Positions 33,098 through 43,270 of a stretch of DNA of 64,000 nucleotides are shown here, piece by piece; positions within the stretch are counted from its first letter, which is position 1, and the number at the start of each line of letters is the position of its first letter. The stretch comes from Thozetella sp. PMI_491 (taxonomy: Eukaryota; Ascomycota; Sordariomycetes; Chaetosphaeriales; Chaetosphaeriaceae): positions 1,248,594-1,312,593 of the forward strand of contig MU270021.1 of the NCBI GenBank assembly GCA_021432635.1. Reading direction: 5' to 3'. The notes under the pieces were generated by a model that was not told where the DNA came from, did no database searches, and saw only the letters and a list, made by a program, of their open reading frames with translations. The position numbers and the translations under genes were made by a program.

Positions 33098-33701
33098 CAT
33101 TTGGACTTTGATCGCGAAGGTCGCGAGATATGCTATTGATGTCTTGCGCAAACAAATGGGGCGGGAATGGTGGTTACCATGTCGCTCTCAGTCTGGACCG
33201 ACCGCAAAGCGAAATTCAACATGGAACTGACGCTGATACATGGATGAAATTGAGAGCCAGACAAGGCACCTTTATTAGGAGCACGTGGATTTGAGCGACG
33301 GGATATGTTTAAAAATAGCTACTGCCTAACTAGGCCAGAATATAGTAGCATGCAGCCTAATGTAGCTTGGGCGTTTGTAGCTCGGAACCCCAAGGATGGC
33401 GCAGGAAGCGAGGCTAGAACAAGTGCTATGACTCCTTTTTGGCCGTACTGTCAGATAACCGTGGGGAAAGGAAACATCACATTTGGCAAACTGGTCCAAA
33501 CCGGTCACGCATTGCAAGTTGAGGAATGAGTACGTATGTCATGCTTGTTCTTTTGGTGGTCCAGAATACCCCAGGTTCTTTACCCAGCTGCCACGCAATC
33601 CCGCATCCTATTAAAACATGCCAAGGAGGAACAAAGGCTCTTGTCCCAGTCAAGAGACCATGACCACGGGGCTTGCTATACACCGCTCAGAAGCTTAACC
33701 A
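33098..33701. other. intergenic region
   Basis: 600 bp between the 139-residue gene and the metacaspase 3' end. Nothing recognised. Confidence 0.5.
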
Positions 33702-35119
33702 TTACATGACGAACAAGAGGTTTGTGTCTACAAAGCGGGTTAGTTATATTATAGGCGACTTTAGAGATGGTGATAGGTGCGGCACTAACCTAGCGGATGG
33801 CTGCAAGAGAGCTGCGGCTTCTGCGTGTACTTGGTCTCGAGCACATCGCGGATGCTGTTCAGAAGCTGCACGTAGCTCTGCTGGGGGTTCTGCTTGATGG
33901 CGGTGATGAAGGCCCATGACATGGCCCCAGTAGCCTGGGAAGCGATGGTGGCATCGGCGCTAGAAGCAGAGAGGATTAGCAATCCCATCTCTGTCGAAAC
34001 TGCGCGCAAGAGGGGGAATACTTACGAAGTTTGATCATCCTTGCTACCTGACCACATGATGACGTCGGCGGGAGAGGTCTTGGTGTCCATCGTTTTCTTA
34101 TAGCTGTCATTGCCGCGGAAAGCCGTCTTGGCGAAGCCAAAGACGCTGCTGGCCACGCCGCCCATATCACCGCGGGCGTAGGACGAGATGGCCGACAGCA
34201 GGCCCTGGCCGGCTTCCTTAGCGAGGTTCGGCTCCTTGAGCACGCCCTTGGTGGAGTAGATGTAGGGCAAGTCCATGACGGAGCCCGAGTGGCACGAGTC
34301 AAAAATGGCTGTCAGTCGCACACCGGGCTGGAGCGGCTTGACGACCCAGTGGTGGATCTCGTCGTCGACGATGTGGCTGGTCTGCTTAAAGTCGACGGGG
34401 TAGATAACCTCATCGTAGCCGTCGTCCTCGTCGCCGTCCAGGTCCTCGGTCTGGCCGCCATGGCCCGAGTAGTGCAGGAAGAGGGCGTCGTTGGGCTGCG
34501 CGCCGGCCACCAGCCACTGCATGGCGCGGATGATGTTGTCGCGCGTAGGCTGCATGGCGGCGTTCTGCTGGTCGTCGGTGAGCGTCACCATGTCCTCGCG
34601 CTTGTAGCCGTAACGCTCGATCAGGAAGTTTGACACGTTGTGCACGTCGTTGATGCAGCCGCGCAGCTCGCCCTGCTGGCCGAAGTAGTTGATGCCGATT
34701 AGGAGCGCCTTGCGCTTACCGGAGCAGTTAGAATACTGGAAGTCGTAGCCCTGCGGCGCACCGTGGCCGAAAGACTGGGACCCCTGGGGCGGCGGTGGCG
34801 GCATCGAGTGCGGATCGCGCTGCTGGCCCCCGTAGCCGGGGCCGGTGTTGATAGGGTAGCCATACGCATCGTAGCCCTGCGGCGGGGGGCCCGGCGGGGG
34901 CCCGTGGTGCGAGTAGCCGTGCTGCTGAGGCGGGGGAGCTCCGTAGCCGTATCCCGGCCCGCCGGGGGGTCCGTGGTGCGGCTGGTGGTAGCCCTGGGGA
35001 GGCGGCTGCTGATACTGGTTGTACTGGCCGTAGCCTCCTTGGCCAGGTGGCGGACCGTATCCTCCTTGGCCGCCGTGCGACCCGGGGCCGTAGCCTTGGC
35101 CGGGGTATCCGTACGACAT
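33702..35119 (-). CDS. MCA1: metacaspase-1
   Basis: 429-residue caspase-like cysteine protease, Ca2+-dependent and specific for Arg/Lys, acting in cell death, proteostasis and stress. Exons in transcription order are 35119..34026, 33959..33790 and 33727..33702; introns are 66 and 62 nt. The first 125 residues are a Gly/Pro/Tyr/Gln-rich prodomain with prion-like composition. The catalytic dyad is His220 (HYSGHGG) and Cys276 (IFDSCHSGS). [13 protein letters not shown] opens the p20 region; [12 protein letters not shown] is in the p10-like region. The final 26-nt exon gives the conserved ending [11 protein letters not shown], which confirms the second splice. The gene is complete and has the standard type I fungal length. 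It is divergent from the WW-domain gene (913 bp between starts). Confidence 0.96.
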
Positions 35120-36032
35120 TGGCGGTTCCTACTCGGAGGGAGGTATGTGTGTGCGTGTCCGAGCTGGGGTGGTGAGGCGCGAGAGCGAGCAACAGCAGAG
35201 TCCGACAGCGAGATGAAATGCAGGCTGAGGTGTGGTGGGGGGGAAGGAACGAGCGACGTCGTTGAATTAGCTCAGGTCACGTTTGTGTTCCCCCAACCGG
35301 CGCGGGGAGTGGCGCTTTTTTTGCCCTGGCGTAGGACTGGGAAAGCTCGAGGGGCGCGGGGCAGGCGCGCATACGTTATCTTGAGGGCGAAGCGGGTGGC
35401 GGGACGGCGCTAGAGGTGGGGTGGAGGGGTGAATGTGCCCCTCAGGTCGTCAGTTCAGGCAGGGTTTGCGGCTGGGCGAGGCCGTGCGGGCCAGTCAGTG
35501 GCCAGTGTCGGCCCGCCAGCGCACTGCACCTTACCCCTCCATAAGCGCCAAGCACCTGCAGAGCGGGCGCCGGTGGGTGTCGACATACTAGTATGCGCTG
35601 CTCGCCTCCGGTTCTTTCGCGCGTATCGTCGCAGCTGTCGCAGCCCTGCAGAACCCCTGGGTAGGCCAAGACCCCTTCCAAGACTTGAGGGGTTGACGAT
35701 ATTTCCCTCTGCTCGCTTGCGGCCCCGGCACGAGGCTCCACGTGTCACGGATAATGCGGGAACGGGGAACGGGCCGTTGCACCTCTCCGTATGGTCGGAT
35801 GGGTGAATTGGGGGGAAGGGGAGAGGACCTGGCGGGTGCCGGCCTCTGGGCTGTGTGTGTGCCTTCTGCCTCCTCAGGCGCAACGCCGCAGCACCACTGA
35901 GCTGACGCCTTCTCTTGTCTCGTTCGTTGTTCTTCGCAGCTGTCGAGTGCCTTTCTCACCCTCCGGCTTTACGTGAGGGCGCCTGCTTGACACCGCTTAC
36001 CTTCCCACCCCGCGGACGCAACTCGCACTGCC
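35120..36032. promoter_or_regulatory. divergent promoter region, metacaspase / WW gene
   Basis: 913 bp between the two start codons, with pyrimidine-rich stretches before 36033. No gene recognised; frames here are short and overlapping. Confidence 0.45.
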
Positions 36033-37108
36033 ATGTCACATTATAATTCACTCGCCGATGACTTTGGCGGCATGAACCTGGGCCCGGATGGCCGCAGGCG
36101 CGAGGGATATAGTGGTGAGCCCATTCCCGGCGGCCGCCGTGTGGCGCTGTCCCCTCAAATTTCTTTCCCCATCCCAGCCCAATGACTGCGCGGGGCAGCA
36201 GCGTTAATCCCTGGCTCTAGGGCAGCGCGATTACTACCCGCCTCCCCAGCCCTATCCGGGAGACCATACTCGGCCGGCGGATCCATACCGGCAGTCCAGC
36301 GACTATCGTGGCGATTATTCTTCTCCGCCACCTCCGGGTCCCCGGCCGGGTGATTATGACTCGCCGCCGCCGCCATCGGGCCCGCGCCCCGGGGACTACG
36401 GGTCCAGGCCACCGCCGACCTATTCGCCACCCCCCGACAAGCCGCCCATCCCCCACGGCTGGACACCGCGCTGGGACGACCGACATGAGCGGTGGTACTA
36501 CGTAGAGGAGGCCACAGGCCGGTCCCAGTGGGAGGCGCCGGGTTACGACCATTCTCGATCTGGACCACCGGGTGGTGGGTACGGAGGAGGCGGGGGTTAC
36601 GGAGGCGGAGGCGGCTACAGCGGCCAGGGAGCGCCCTCTTCCCAAGCGTACTCTAGCCCGCCGCCCGAGGAGAAGCGAGGCCACGGCGGCATGCTGATGG
36701 GGGCGGCCGGCGGACTCGCGGTCGGTGCCATCGGCGGTGCACTTCTCTCAAACGCACTCAGTAAGCGCCGCCCATACCTCACGGGTGCGCCTTATGCGCT
36801 CTCTGCTAGATAGTTAGCTAACAAGCGCAGACGACGACGACGATCACCACTCTAGCCATTATGCACCCCCTCCCGGGCCATCGTCCTACCAGAATGCCCC
36901 CGTGGACCCTGGAGTCCCGCTGTACAACTCCCAGGGCGAGTATCTCTCAGAGAGCGACCGCGAATCCGTTGAGGAAGCACGGGAGGAGTATCTGGAGGCA
37001 CTGGACGATGCGCGATCTTCCTCCGCGAGTAGCAGTGACCGGGAGCGACTTGAGGAGGCGAGGCAGGAGTATGAGGAAGAATACGAGGAGGCCTATTACG
37101 ACGACTAA
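36033..37108 (+). CDS. WW-domain protein with proline/glycine-rich linkers
   Basis: 299 residues. Exons are 36033..36114, 36221..36760 and 36831..37108; the second intron has a CTAAC branch site. After a short N-terminus (MSHYNSLADDFGGMNLGPDG) comes a Pro/Tyr/Asp-rich region with repeated RPGDYDSP-like units. One WW domain lies at about 104-135 (IPHGWTPRWDDRHERWYYVE, then GRSQWEAP), with the two signature tryptophans at 108 and 131. A GGYGGG-type linker leads to a glycine-zipper-like segment (GGMLMGAAGGLAVGAIGGAL) and an acidic coiled C-terminus (ESVEEAREEYLEALDDA). WW domains bind PPxY-type ligands; this protein carries its own PPTY before the domain. It is probably an adaptor; the role is unknown. 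Confidence 0.88.
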
Positions 37109-38422
37109 ACGCCGTACTCCCGAAGCCCAGGCGTGGGCTGCTTCTGGTGCCGTGCCTACTCCCAAAAGCATAGTATTTCAGCTGCCGTAGATCAAGTAGC
37201 TGAGAATACCACGGCCCAACCGAGGTTCCGTCAATATAAAGTAATTTGACACGAGTCATGCAAAAGAATATTGAAGAGCGACTCTGTAAGTGACACCTAA
37301 TTGGGTAATTCCTATCGCGAACCCACGATACACTCTAGTACACTTTTTATATCCCATGTCGAAATTTTACCATGGCACCATCCCTTGATAGTCCTTAACT
37401 GATGACGATTAGGCGAACTTATGTGAATTGTCTATGAGTCCTGGGCTTGGGCCAGGGCTACGAGTAAAAGGCAATCAAGACATCCCTCTACCTCATTTTC
37501 AGTATTGATGCCACGAACGGTGCTCGTGTTTAGGCAGAGAAATTGGGCAAGGCCTCTATACGCTTGCCCAGTAAATCTTATTGCTTCAGCAGACTGCCTA
37601 CCTTAGGTAGACATTTGGCGTCTTGACTGTACGCACAACCTAGGTTCTGCTAACGCTGTCTCAGTTGCTTCACATCATGCCAGCAGCTTACTCGGTGGCT
37701 ATACCAACGCATCAGAGCGTGTAAATATTTAAAGCAATAGGTGTATAAATAATAACAAAAAAAAAGAGAAACGAGGCAAAACTGAAGGCCTCCCTCCAAC
37801 CCCCTAGGAGGTGAAAGCGAGAAGGCTGCTCAGAATACCCAAGGTCCGCGGCCTCGAACCCACCACATGGGAAGCTAGCACAAATGCCGTTTCTAGGAGT
37901 CTTGGACTGAACCAAGTATAACTGCGCTTCCCATCAAGGAGAAACCTGACAAAAACCGAGCGTTTATTGCTGGTATTGCTCGTCAGGCGATAGTGAGGTG
38001 AAGTCAGAGTGGGACATCTGGGAGTCGGCTAGGCGAGAGCAGCGAGTAGACAGGCAACATCATGTTGCGGACAGGCTTGCATGGCCCTGATTTGGCACAT
38101 AGCGCAAGGTGTCCCTGCCGTGAACCTGGTAGACTGAGCAGCAGTTGAGGGCAGGCGAGCCGCCCTATATGATCAACGAATGTCGAGGGTTTATCGCAAG
38201 CAGTTTGGACGCAAGGCATATGTGGCATTTAGGGAGGGCTGGCGGAAATGGTATCTCAAGAAGCTGTCTTCATTCTGCCTTTCTTTCAGCAGACGCCCCC
38301 GCCGTCGCATAAAGATAACGCCGTACCAACCATGATCCCATGCCCGAGTTTTTAAACCCTGTACCATCCTCCTCTAGCATCCGCTTTTTCCATAGCAAAG
38401 GCCCGAGATCGTAATTCGGTGC
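37109..38422. other. intergenic region
   Basis: 1.3 kb between the convergent WW-domain and SmG genes. Nothing recognised beyond AT-rich segments such as the A run near 37750. Confidence 0.5.
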
Positions 38423-38934
38423 TCATCGTCCACTATGATGATGTCGGTCGTCGCCTCCAATCCTCTCCAGAGCCTCGAGCATTACGACTGAGTTACCGCG
38501 GATCACCTAGCACGTGTCAGCACTGCAGGTCGGCTACAGAGCGGCACTCTCACTTACCACCATGCCAAGCTTGACCTTCTCACCTCCCTCCTTCTCTTCG
38601 ACAGCGTCGTCCAGCACAATGTTTAGGAATACCTAGCGTGGGAGTCAGCGATAGCGCAGGCCTACTCGAGGAGGGGCACCAACATCGTATCCGCGGAGAA
38701 CGCCAAGAACCTTGCGGCTACCGTTGAGCTGGACGAACAGTCTCTTGTCTAGGTACTGCAGACACGTGCGTTAGTAAGGAGCCCGCGAAGAAAGCAATGT
38801 GGAGGGCGGGGAACAAGTCGACCGCCGCGCGCGTTGTCGAAGCATGCCGTCTCGTCCCACACCACCAAAAGCCCATAGGCGGGCGGAAAGCTGCAGCGAC
38901 AAACCTTCTTGAGTTCTGGTTGGGCGGGAGCCAT
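38423..38934 (-). CDS. SMX2: small nuclear ribonucleoprotein G (SmG)
   Basis: 86-residue Sm protein, one of seven subunits of the ring that binds the U-rich Sm site of spliceosomal snRNAs. Exons in transcription order are 38934..38905, 38755..38684, 38632..38558 and 38506..38423; introns are 149, 51 and 51 nt. The spliced product reads MAPAQPELKK, YLDKRLFVQLNGSRKVLGVL, RGYD, VFLNIVLDDA and GMVVIRGNSVVMLEALERIG, covering Sm1 and Sm2 motifs in full with the SmG-type RGNS loop. No exon is long enough to stand out alone, so this gene is easily missed. The second intron has a GTTGGT donor, weaker than usual. It lies head-to-head with the NTR2-like gene, 295 bp between starts. Confidence 0.95.
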
Positions 38935-39229
38935 CTTTCTTCGTTTGGGGGGACAAGTGCCAGCTGTCTTGGGCGGAGTGGTTGAACGCAAGACAGTCGC
39001 GACTTCGTAGAAATTTCGGCGGAGCTCCAAAGCAACATCGATCCCCAGGAACGAGGCAGAAATATGTGGGTCCCCGACCCGATAAAGCGATAAGCTTTTT
39101 TTGGTGCTGTCGCGCTTTCGCCTCTGAACAAACGTCATTTGAACCAAAGCGCGACAACAAATTCTCGGGTGCCGCGAGCCTGCAATTCTCTACAGCCGGC
39201 AGTCGCTGCCACCGTGCTAGACAGAAGTC
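38935..39229. promoter_or_regulatory. bidirectional promoter, SmG / NTR2-like
   Basis: Only 295 bp separate the divergent start codons of two splicing-factor genes. Inside is a perfect 11-bp inverted repeat, TGTCGCGCTTT (39108-39118) and AAAGCGCGACA (39146-39156), with 27 bp between the arms. Shared regulation is inferred from layout. Confidence 0.55.
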
Positions 39230-40735
39230 ATGGCATCCTTCGGCGGGAAGCGCAAGGCTCGCGTCATTCAGACCTTGGACCTCGAGGAGGATGGCCCCTC
39301 GCTGTTGGGAGGGGAGGAGCTGAAAAAGGATGGTGAGTCTTGCGCATCCCTCGACCTTTACCCTCCTGCTGATGTGAACAAGCTGTCTGATGCCCTGTTG
39401 TCAGTATCATTGAGCCCCCAGGGCCCCATAAAATTTGGCCGAAACAAGCCGTCGAAGTCGTCATCGCTGCGCAAGAGCATCAACGTGGACGATCTAGACC
39501 CAGACGGAGCAAAGGATGGCGCAAGGGAAGAAGACGACGAGCCCAGCGAGCCTGTCGTGGTGCGGCCATCCATAAGCCGGGCCGGATCCACGAAGCAAAA
39601 AAAGCGCCAGTCCGGGTCCTCGCGGCTGTCATTCGGCGTGGGGGAAGGACAGGCAGATGGACCTGCAACGCCGAAGAAGTCACTGAACCAGAAGACGCTC
39701 GAGCTCAATGCACTAAAGCACCATCTACCTACGCGTATCCTCGGCGGCGATGAGGAGAGACCGAGGTACAGCAAGGAATATCTGGAGGAGCTCCAGAGCT
39801 CGACCCCGAACACGCCACAGAACCTTGGCTCGCTCAACTTAGACGACGAGATGAACCTAGACCCCTCGGAGCTGGATGGCGCCTTGATTGTCCAATCCCA
39901 GGATCTAGCGCGGCGATCCCCATCAGCACGGCCGTCCGCTAAGATCCTCTCGGAGGCTGAGATCCGGGAGAAGAAGGAGCGGCGCGCGCGGCTGGCCCAG
40001 GAATCCGACTTCATATCGCTTGACGACTCTGACGAGAATGAAGTGGATGGATCGGGAAGGATCACCGTTGAGTTCAAGAAGAACAAGGCCGAATCGCGAC
40101 TGATCGCGGAGGACGAGGACCTCGGGGAGGGATACGACGAGTTCGTGCTGGACGGCAAGCTAGCACTAGGCAAGAGGGCGGAGAAGGAAGCCGAGAAGCG
40201 GCATCGCCAGGAGATGGTGGACCTCATCCAAGCCGCCGAAGACGGCTCCGACGCTGAGAGCGACGACAGCGAGGCCGAGCGGAGGGCCGCGTACGAAGCC
40301 GCGCAGCGGCGAGCCGGCATGGACGGGCTGGCAAGGCACGAGGATGACGAAGACCTAGATGGCGACGGGGCGAGCCACATACCGCGGATGAAGCCGCTCC
40401 CAGATCTGGACGACGTCTTGCAGCGCATGCAGCGTCTAGTCCAGGGGCTCGAGGACGATGTCGCGGCAAAGCGGAGGCGCATCAAGGAGCTAGAGGCGGA
40501 TAAGCAGGAAATTCTGACGCGGGAGCAGGAAGTCCAAGACATCCTCAACCAGGCCGGTGAGAAGTACCGATCCGTCATGGCCCAGGGGGGGGCGCAGGCT
40601 GCGAGCGTCGCGACGCAGTCGCCACTGCGCCCGCTTCCACCTGGGATCGCGGGTGACCTGCCCGTCGAGAGAGGATTGGAAAGCTTCGGCACTACTCCCA
40701 CCACTCGCCCCGACATCGACGTTGAGATGGGCTGA
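39230..40735 (+). CDS. NTR2: NTR2-like spliceosome-disassembly factor
   Basis: Nineteen-complex-related protein 2 type, 477 residues when spliced. In yeast, Ntr2 works with Ntr1 and the helicase Prp43 to take apart the lariat-intron spliceosome in the nucleus. Exons are 39230..39332 and 39405..40735. The 72-nt intron has a GTGAGT donor and TTGTTGTCAG acceptor, contains no stop and is a multiple of three, so an unspliced 501-residue form is also open. Family-like elements are MASFGGKRKARVI at the start, IKFGRNKPSKSSSLRKSI, a basic/acidic middle (SDFISLDDSDENE) and a C-terminal coiled coil (RIKELEADKQEILTREQEVQ). The match rests on overall architecture and the N-terminal motifs. Confidence 0.82.
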   Translation: MASFGGKRKARVIQTLDLEEDGPSLLGGEELKKDGESCASLDLYPPADVNKLSDALLSVSLSPQGPIKFGRNKPSKSSSLRKSINVDDLDPDGAKDGAREEDDEPSEPVVVRPSISRAGSTKQKKRQSGSSRLSFGVGEGQADGPATPKKSLNQKTLELNALKHHLPTRILGGDEERPRYSKEYLEELQSSTPNTPQNLGSLNLDDEMNLDPSELDGALIVQSQDLARRSPSARPSAKILSEAEIREKKERRARLAQESDFISLDDSDENEVDGSGRITVEFKKNKAESRLIAEDEDLGEGYDEFVLDGKLALGKRAEKEAEKRHRQEMVDLIQAAEDGSDAESDDSEAERRAAYEAAQRRAGMDGLARHEDDEDLDGDGASHIPRMKPLPDLDDVLQRMQRLVQGLEDDVAAKRRRIKELEADKQEILTREQEVQDILNQAGEKYRSVMAQGGAQAASVATQSPLRPLPPGIAGDLPVERGLESFGTTPTTRPDIDVEMG

Positions 40736-41255
40736 TGACCGCATTGTAGCAGAGAGCAGCTACCCTATTAGTTAGAGGATACCCGCCCCGTAAGGGACAA
40801 GAACAATGGTAGCCCTTACCAGTGTCACGTTATTTGCGCCTCGCCCCGTACGCATAGCATCTTGATCCTGCGCTATTTACTGGGGTGCACTTTACATCAC
40901 TCCCTTGGCTTGGGTGAAAGGTTACCTAGAACGTTTTGATAATAACCATCCGATGCATCATACAGCTACAGATGAAATTGTTTATTTCAATATCGCAGGA
41001 CCCAAAAAGTACTGGCTATTTGTAAGACGAGCCTGCCAAACCGACGCCACGTAGCGATACAATACCCATATGGTACAGCAACCCCACCCCTGCTCTGTTT
41101 AATCCATGCAATGCCCTGCGAGTTGGCAGTGTCTCGCGGGTCTTATTGTTCGCTGGTTTCGGGAACGTCTATGCCTCATTGTGAACAAGCTCCCGAAGAC
41201 AACTTCCACGTTTGCACCACCGCTGGAGTGACTCCTCCAAGGGAGCACGCCTCCA
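40736..41255. other. convergent 3' intergenic region
   Basis: 520 bp between the stops of the NTR2-like and Vps3844-type genes. Nothing recognised. Confidence 0.5.
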
Positions 41256-42552
41256 TTACTTCGATCGGTTGACGCCTGCACCGATCACGCCAGGCAGCTT
41301 CTCCTGGCCCATGTTGAAGAGAAGGCCGATCGCGCCGGCAACGGCTCCCATGGCGACGATGGTGAAGCCCGCGATCAGCCAGAAGGCAGCGCTGATATCC
41401 TCCTTTTGGCACATGGCACCTCCCCACTCAACAATCTCCTCCGGTCGGATCTTGCTATCCGTCTTGCGGACGGTCTGCTGGCAGTGGCAGACGAAGCACT
41501 TGGCCTCGGTTTTGTTCCCGTACTTGTTTACGCACTCGCCGTGGCCAGAGCAGCTGTTGGTCTGGTTTGTGCACTCCTTTTGGGTGGTGAAGCACGCGGG
41601 GATCTTGTGGGCGATAGGGCGGGTATCTGCCATGGCCGCCTTCGGTGTCTTGGTAGAGGAAGCCTCGAAGGTATCGTCCGTCATAACATGCTCCTTGAAG
41701 TCGCGGCGGCGAAGGTCGGGGGAGCCATGGTGTAAGGCGGAGTGCCAACTGTTGAGATGTGACGACCGCGTCGATTCGGGCAGAAGGACCAAGATCGCTT
41801 CGACGTCGCCTTCTGCCACAAACTTGTTAAGCCGCGCGAGGTTATCGATCACGGCATCGATGGTCGCGGACTTCTACAGATGTATGGTTAATATCCCATA
41901 GCCAGCCCACCAGAGCGGACATCGCCTCACCTTCTTAGCATCATACCAGACGACAGCGGATGTGCCTTGCCAACAGGCCTTGTCGAAGGGGTTCACCGCG
42001 GACTCGAAGTCGCAGTGGGCATCGTTAGAAACGCCGGCGGCGCGGAAGTCGTCCATCAGGCGAGCGGTGGCTGCAGTCGACGGCGGGTCTGCGACGGAGA
42101 AGCTGGGCTGGCGATGCGCCTGCGAGAGAATGTCCCTCAAAGGCTCCGAGTTCTCCGGCGTTACGCCCTCCAGAATAACCACGAGCTGGGAGGGCGTGGT
42201 AGGTGCCTCGTCGAACAGCGGGGCGGGCCGCTTTCCGTACGAGTTGACGTACTCGATCGCGGTAGTCTCGTCGATGGTGTTCGGGATGTCGTGCACGAGA
42301 TGGCCATGGCTGCCGGTCGATGCCTGTAGAAGAGTTAGGAGCCGATGATCACAAAAGAGAGGGGGAACATGAATGCCCGGGACGGAGCCGTACCCGCTGG
42401 AGCATGATATGGCGAGCTATTTCCTTGGGTATCCGAGGACCACGGGCCGAGCTTTGGGAATGGCGATCGAGAACGAAGACATCAGCGACCTCCTGCGAAG
42501 CGCTGGCGGCGACGGCGGCCAGCGCGAGCGGAACCCCGACAGAGAGCCTCAT
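41256..42552 (-). CDS. Vps3844-type ER/vacuolar sorting membrane protein
   Basis: 389-residue type I membrane protein. Exons in transcription order are 42552..42394, 42323..41931 and 41873..41256; introns are 70 and 57 nt. It has an N-terminal signal peptide (MRLSVGVPLALAAVAASA), a lumenal domain (LVVILEGVTPENSEPL), and near the C-terminus a cysteine-rich EGF-like block (CTNQTNSCSGHGECV, CFVCHC, GGAMCQKED) directly before one membrane helix (AAFWLIAGFTIVAMGAVAGA). The Cys-rich block plus helix is the signature of the fungal Vps3844/DUF3844 domain, named for a role in vacuolar protein sorting; the molecular mechanism is not established. It is divergent from the gene at 43271. Confidence 0.88.
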
Positions 42553-43270
42553 ATTGGTCGCGGGTGGAGGCTCGAGGCGATGGGAGGGTTGTTGTAGCTG
42601 GGGGTAGAAGCTGGAAGGAGTGTCATCAATTGGAAGGCATGACGACGCTCAGAAGCTCCAGTGATTTCCTCTCGCCAGCGAGTCTGGGGCTCGTGCATTG
42701 TGGGGCCCGTGCAGGCAGGCGGGCTGCCGAGCACCTGGAAAGTGCAACAAGTCTCCGCTTTTTCTCGCTACGCCTATGGCGTCTGAAGTGGCCCTGGCTC
42801 GAGAACCCCATTCGCTTGTCGCACCTCGCACACGGCATCAGGGCAAAAGCATGGTTCGATGGAGGAGGCTATTAAAGAAACGAAAATTGCCTCTTTAATG
42901 CGCATCGAGTCTGTTCCTACAAGCAAGCCGAGCAGCCAACTCAGTCCGGGTGACCTCGACTCTGTAACTTACTCGCCTTTGTACTTACGCCTCGTCCGAC
43001 TGTGCCAATTACCTAAGCAGCCGGCCAGGCGGGCCTGCCATCTTATCGAATTTCCGATAAGAATCTCATCGAATCGTCACCAGGTCTCGATCCACGCCCA
43101 TCCATCGCCTGAACACGGCCTCGGATCCTCGACACAACCCAGCCTCGTCGCCGGATCTTCCGCTCTTTTCGACCTCTTAAGTACTCGGCACGCCTCGGCA
43201 GCGTCCACAGCCCGAAGACGCCGACGACAAGAAGGCTGCGCGCCGGGGAGGCGAGGCTCCACGGATAGTC
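42553..43270. promoter_or_regulatory. divergent promoter region
   Basis: 718 bp between two start codons. Contains GATAAG at about 43058-43063 and pyrimidine-rich runs. No gene recognised. Confidence 0.4.

Noticed and set aside
39358-40716. Long open frame (452 codons) on the minus strand opposite the NTR2-like gene
   Set aside because: Ser/Arg-rich mirror of an acidic, Glu/Asp-rich coding strand; no domain, and it lies wholly over a recognised gene.
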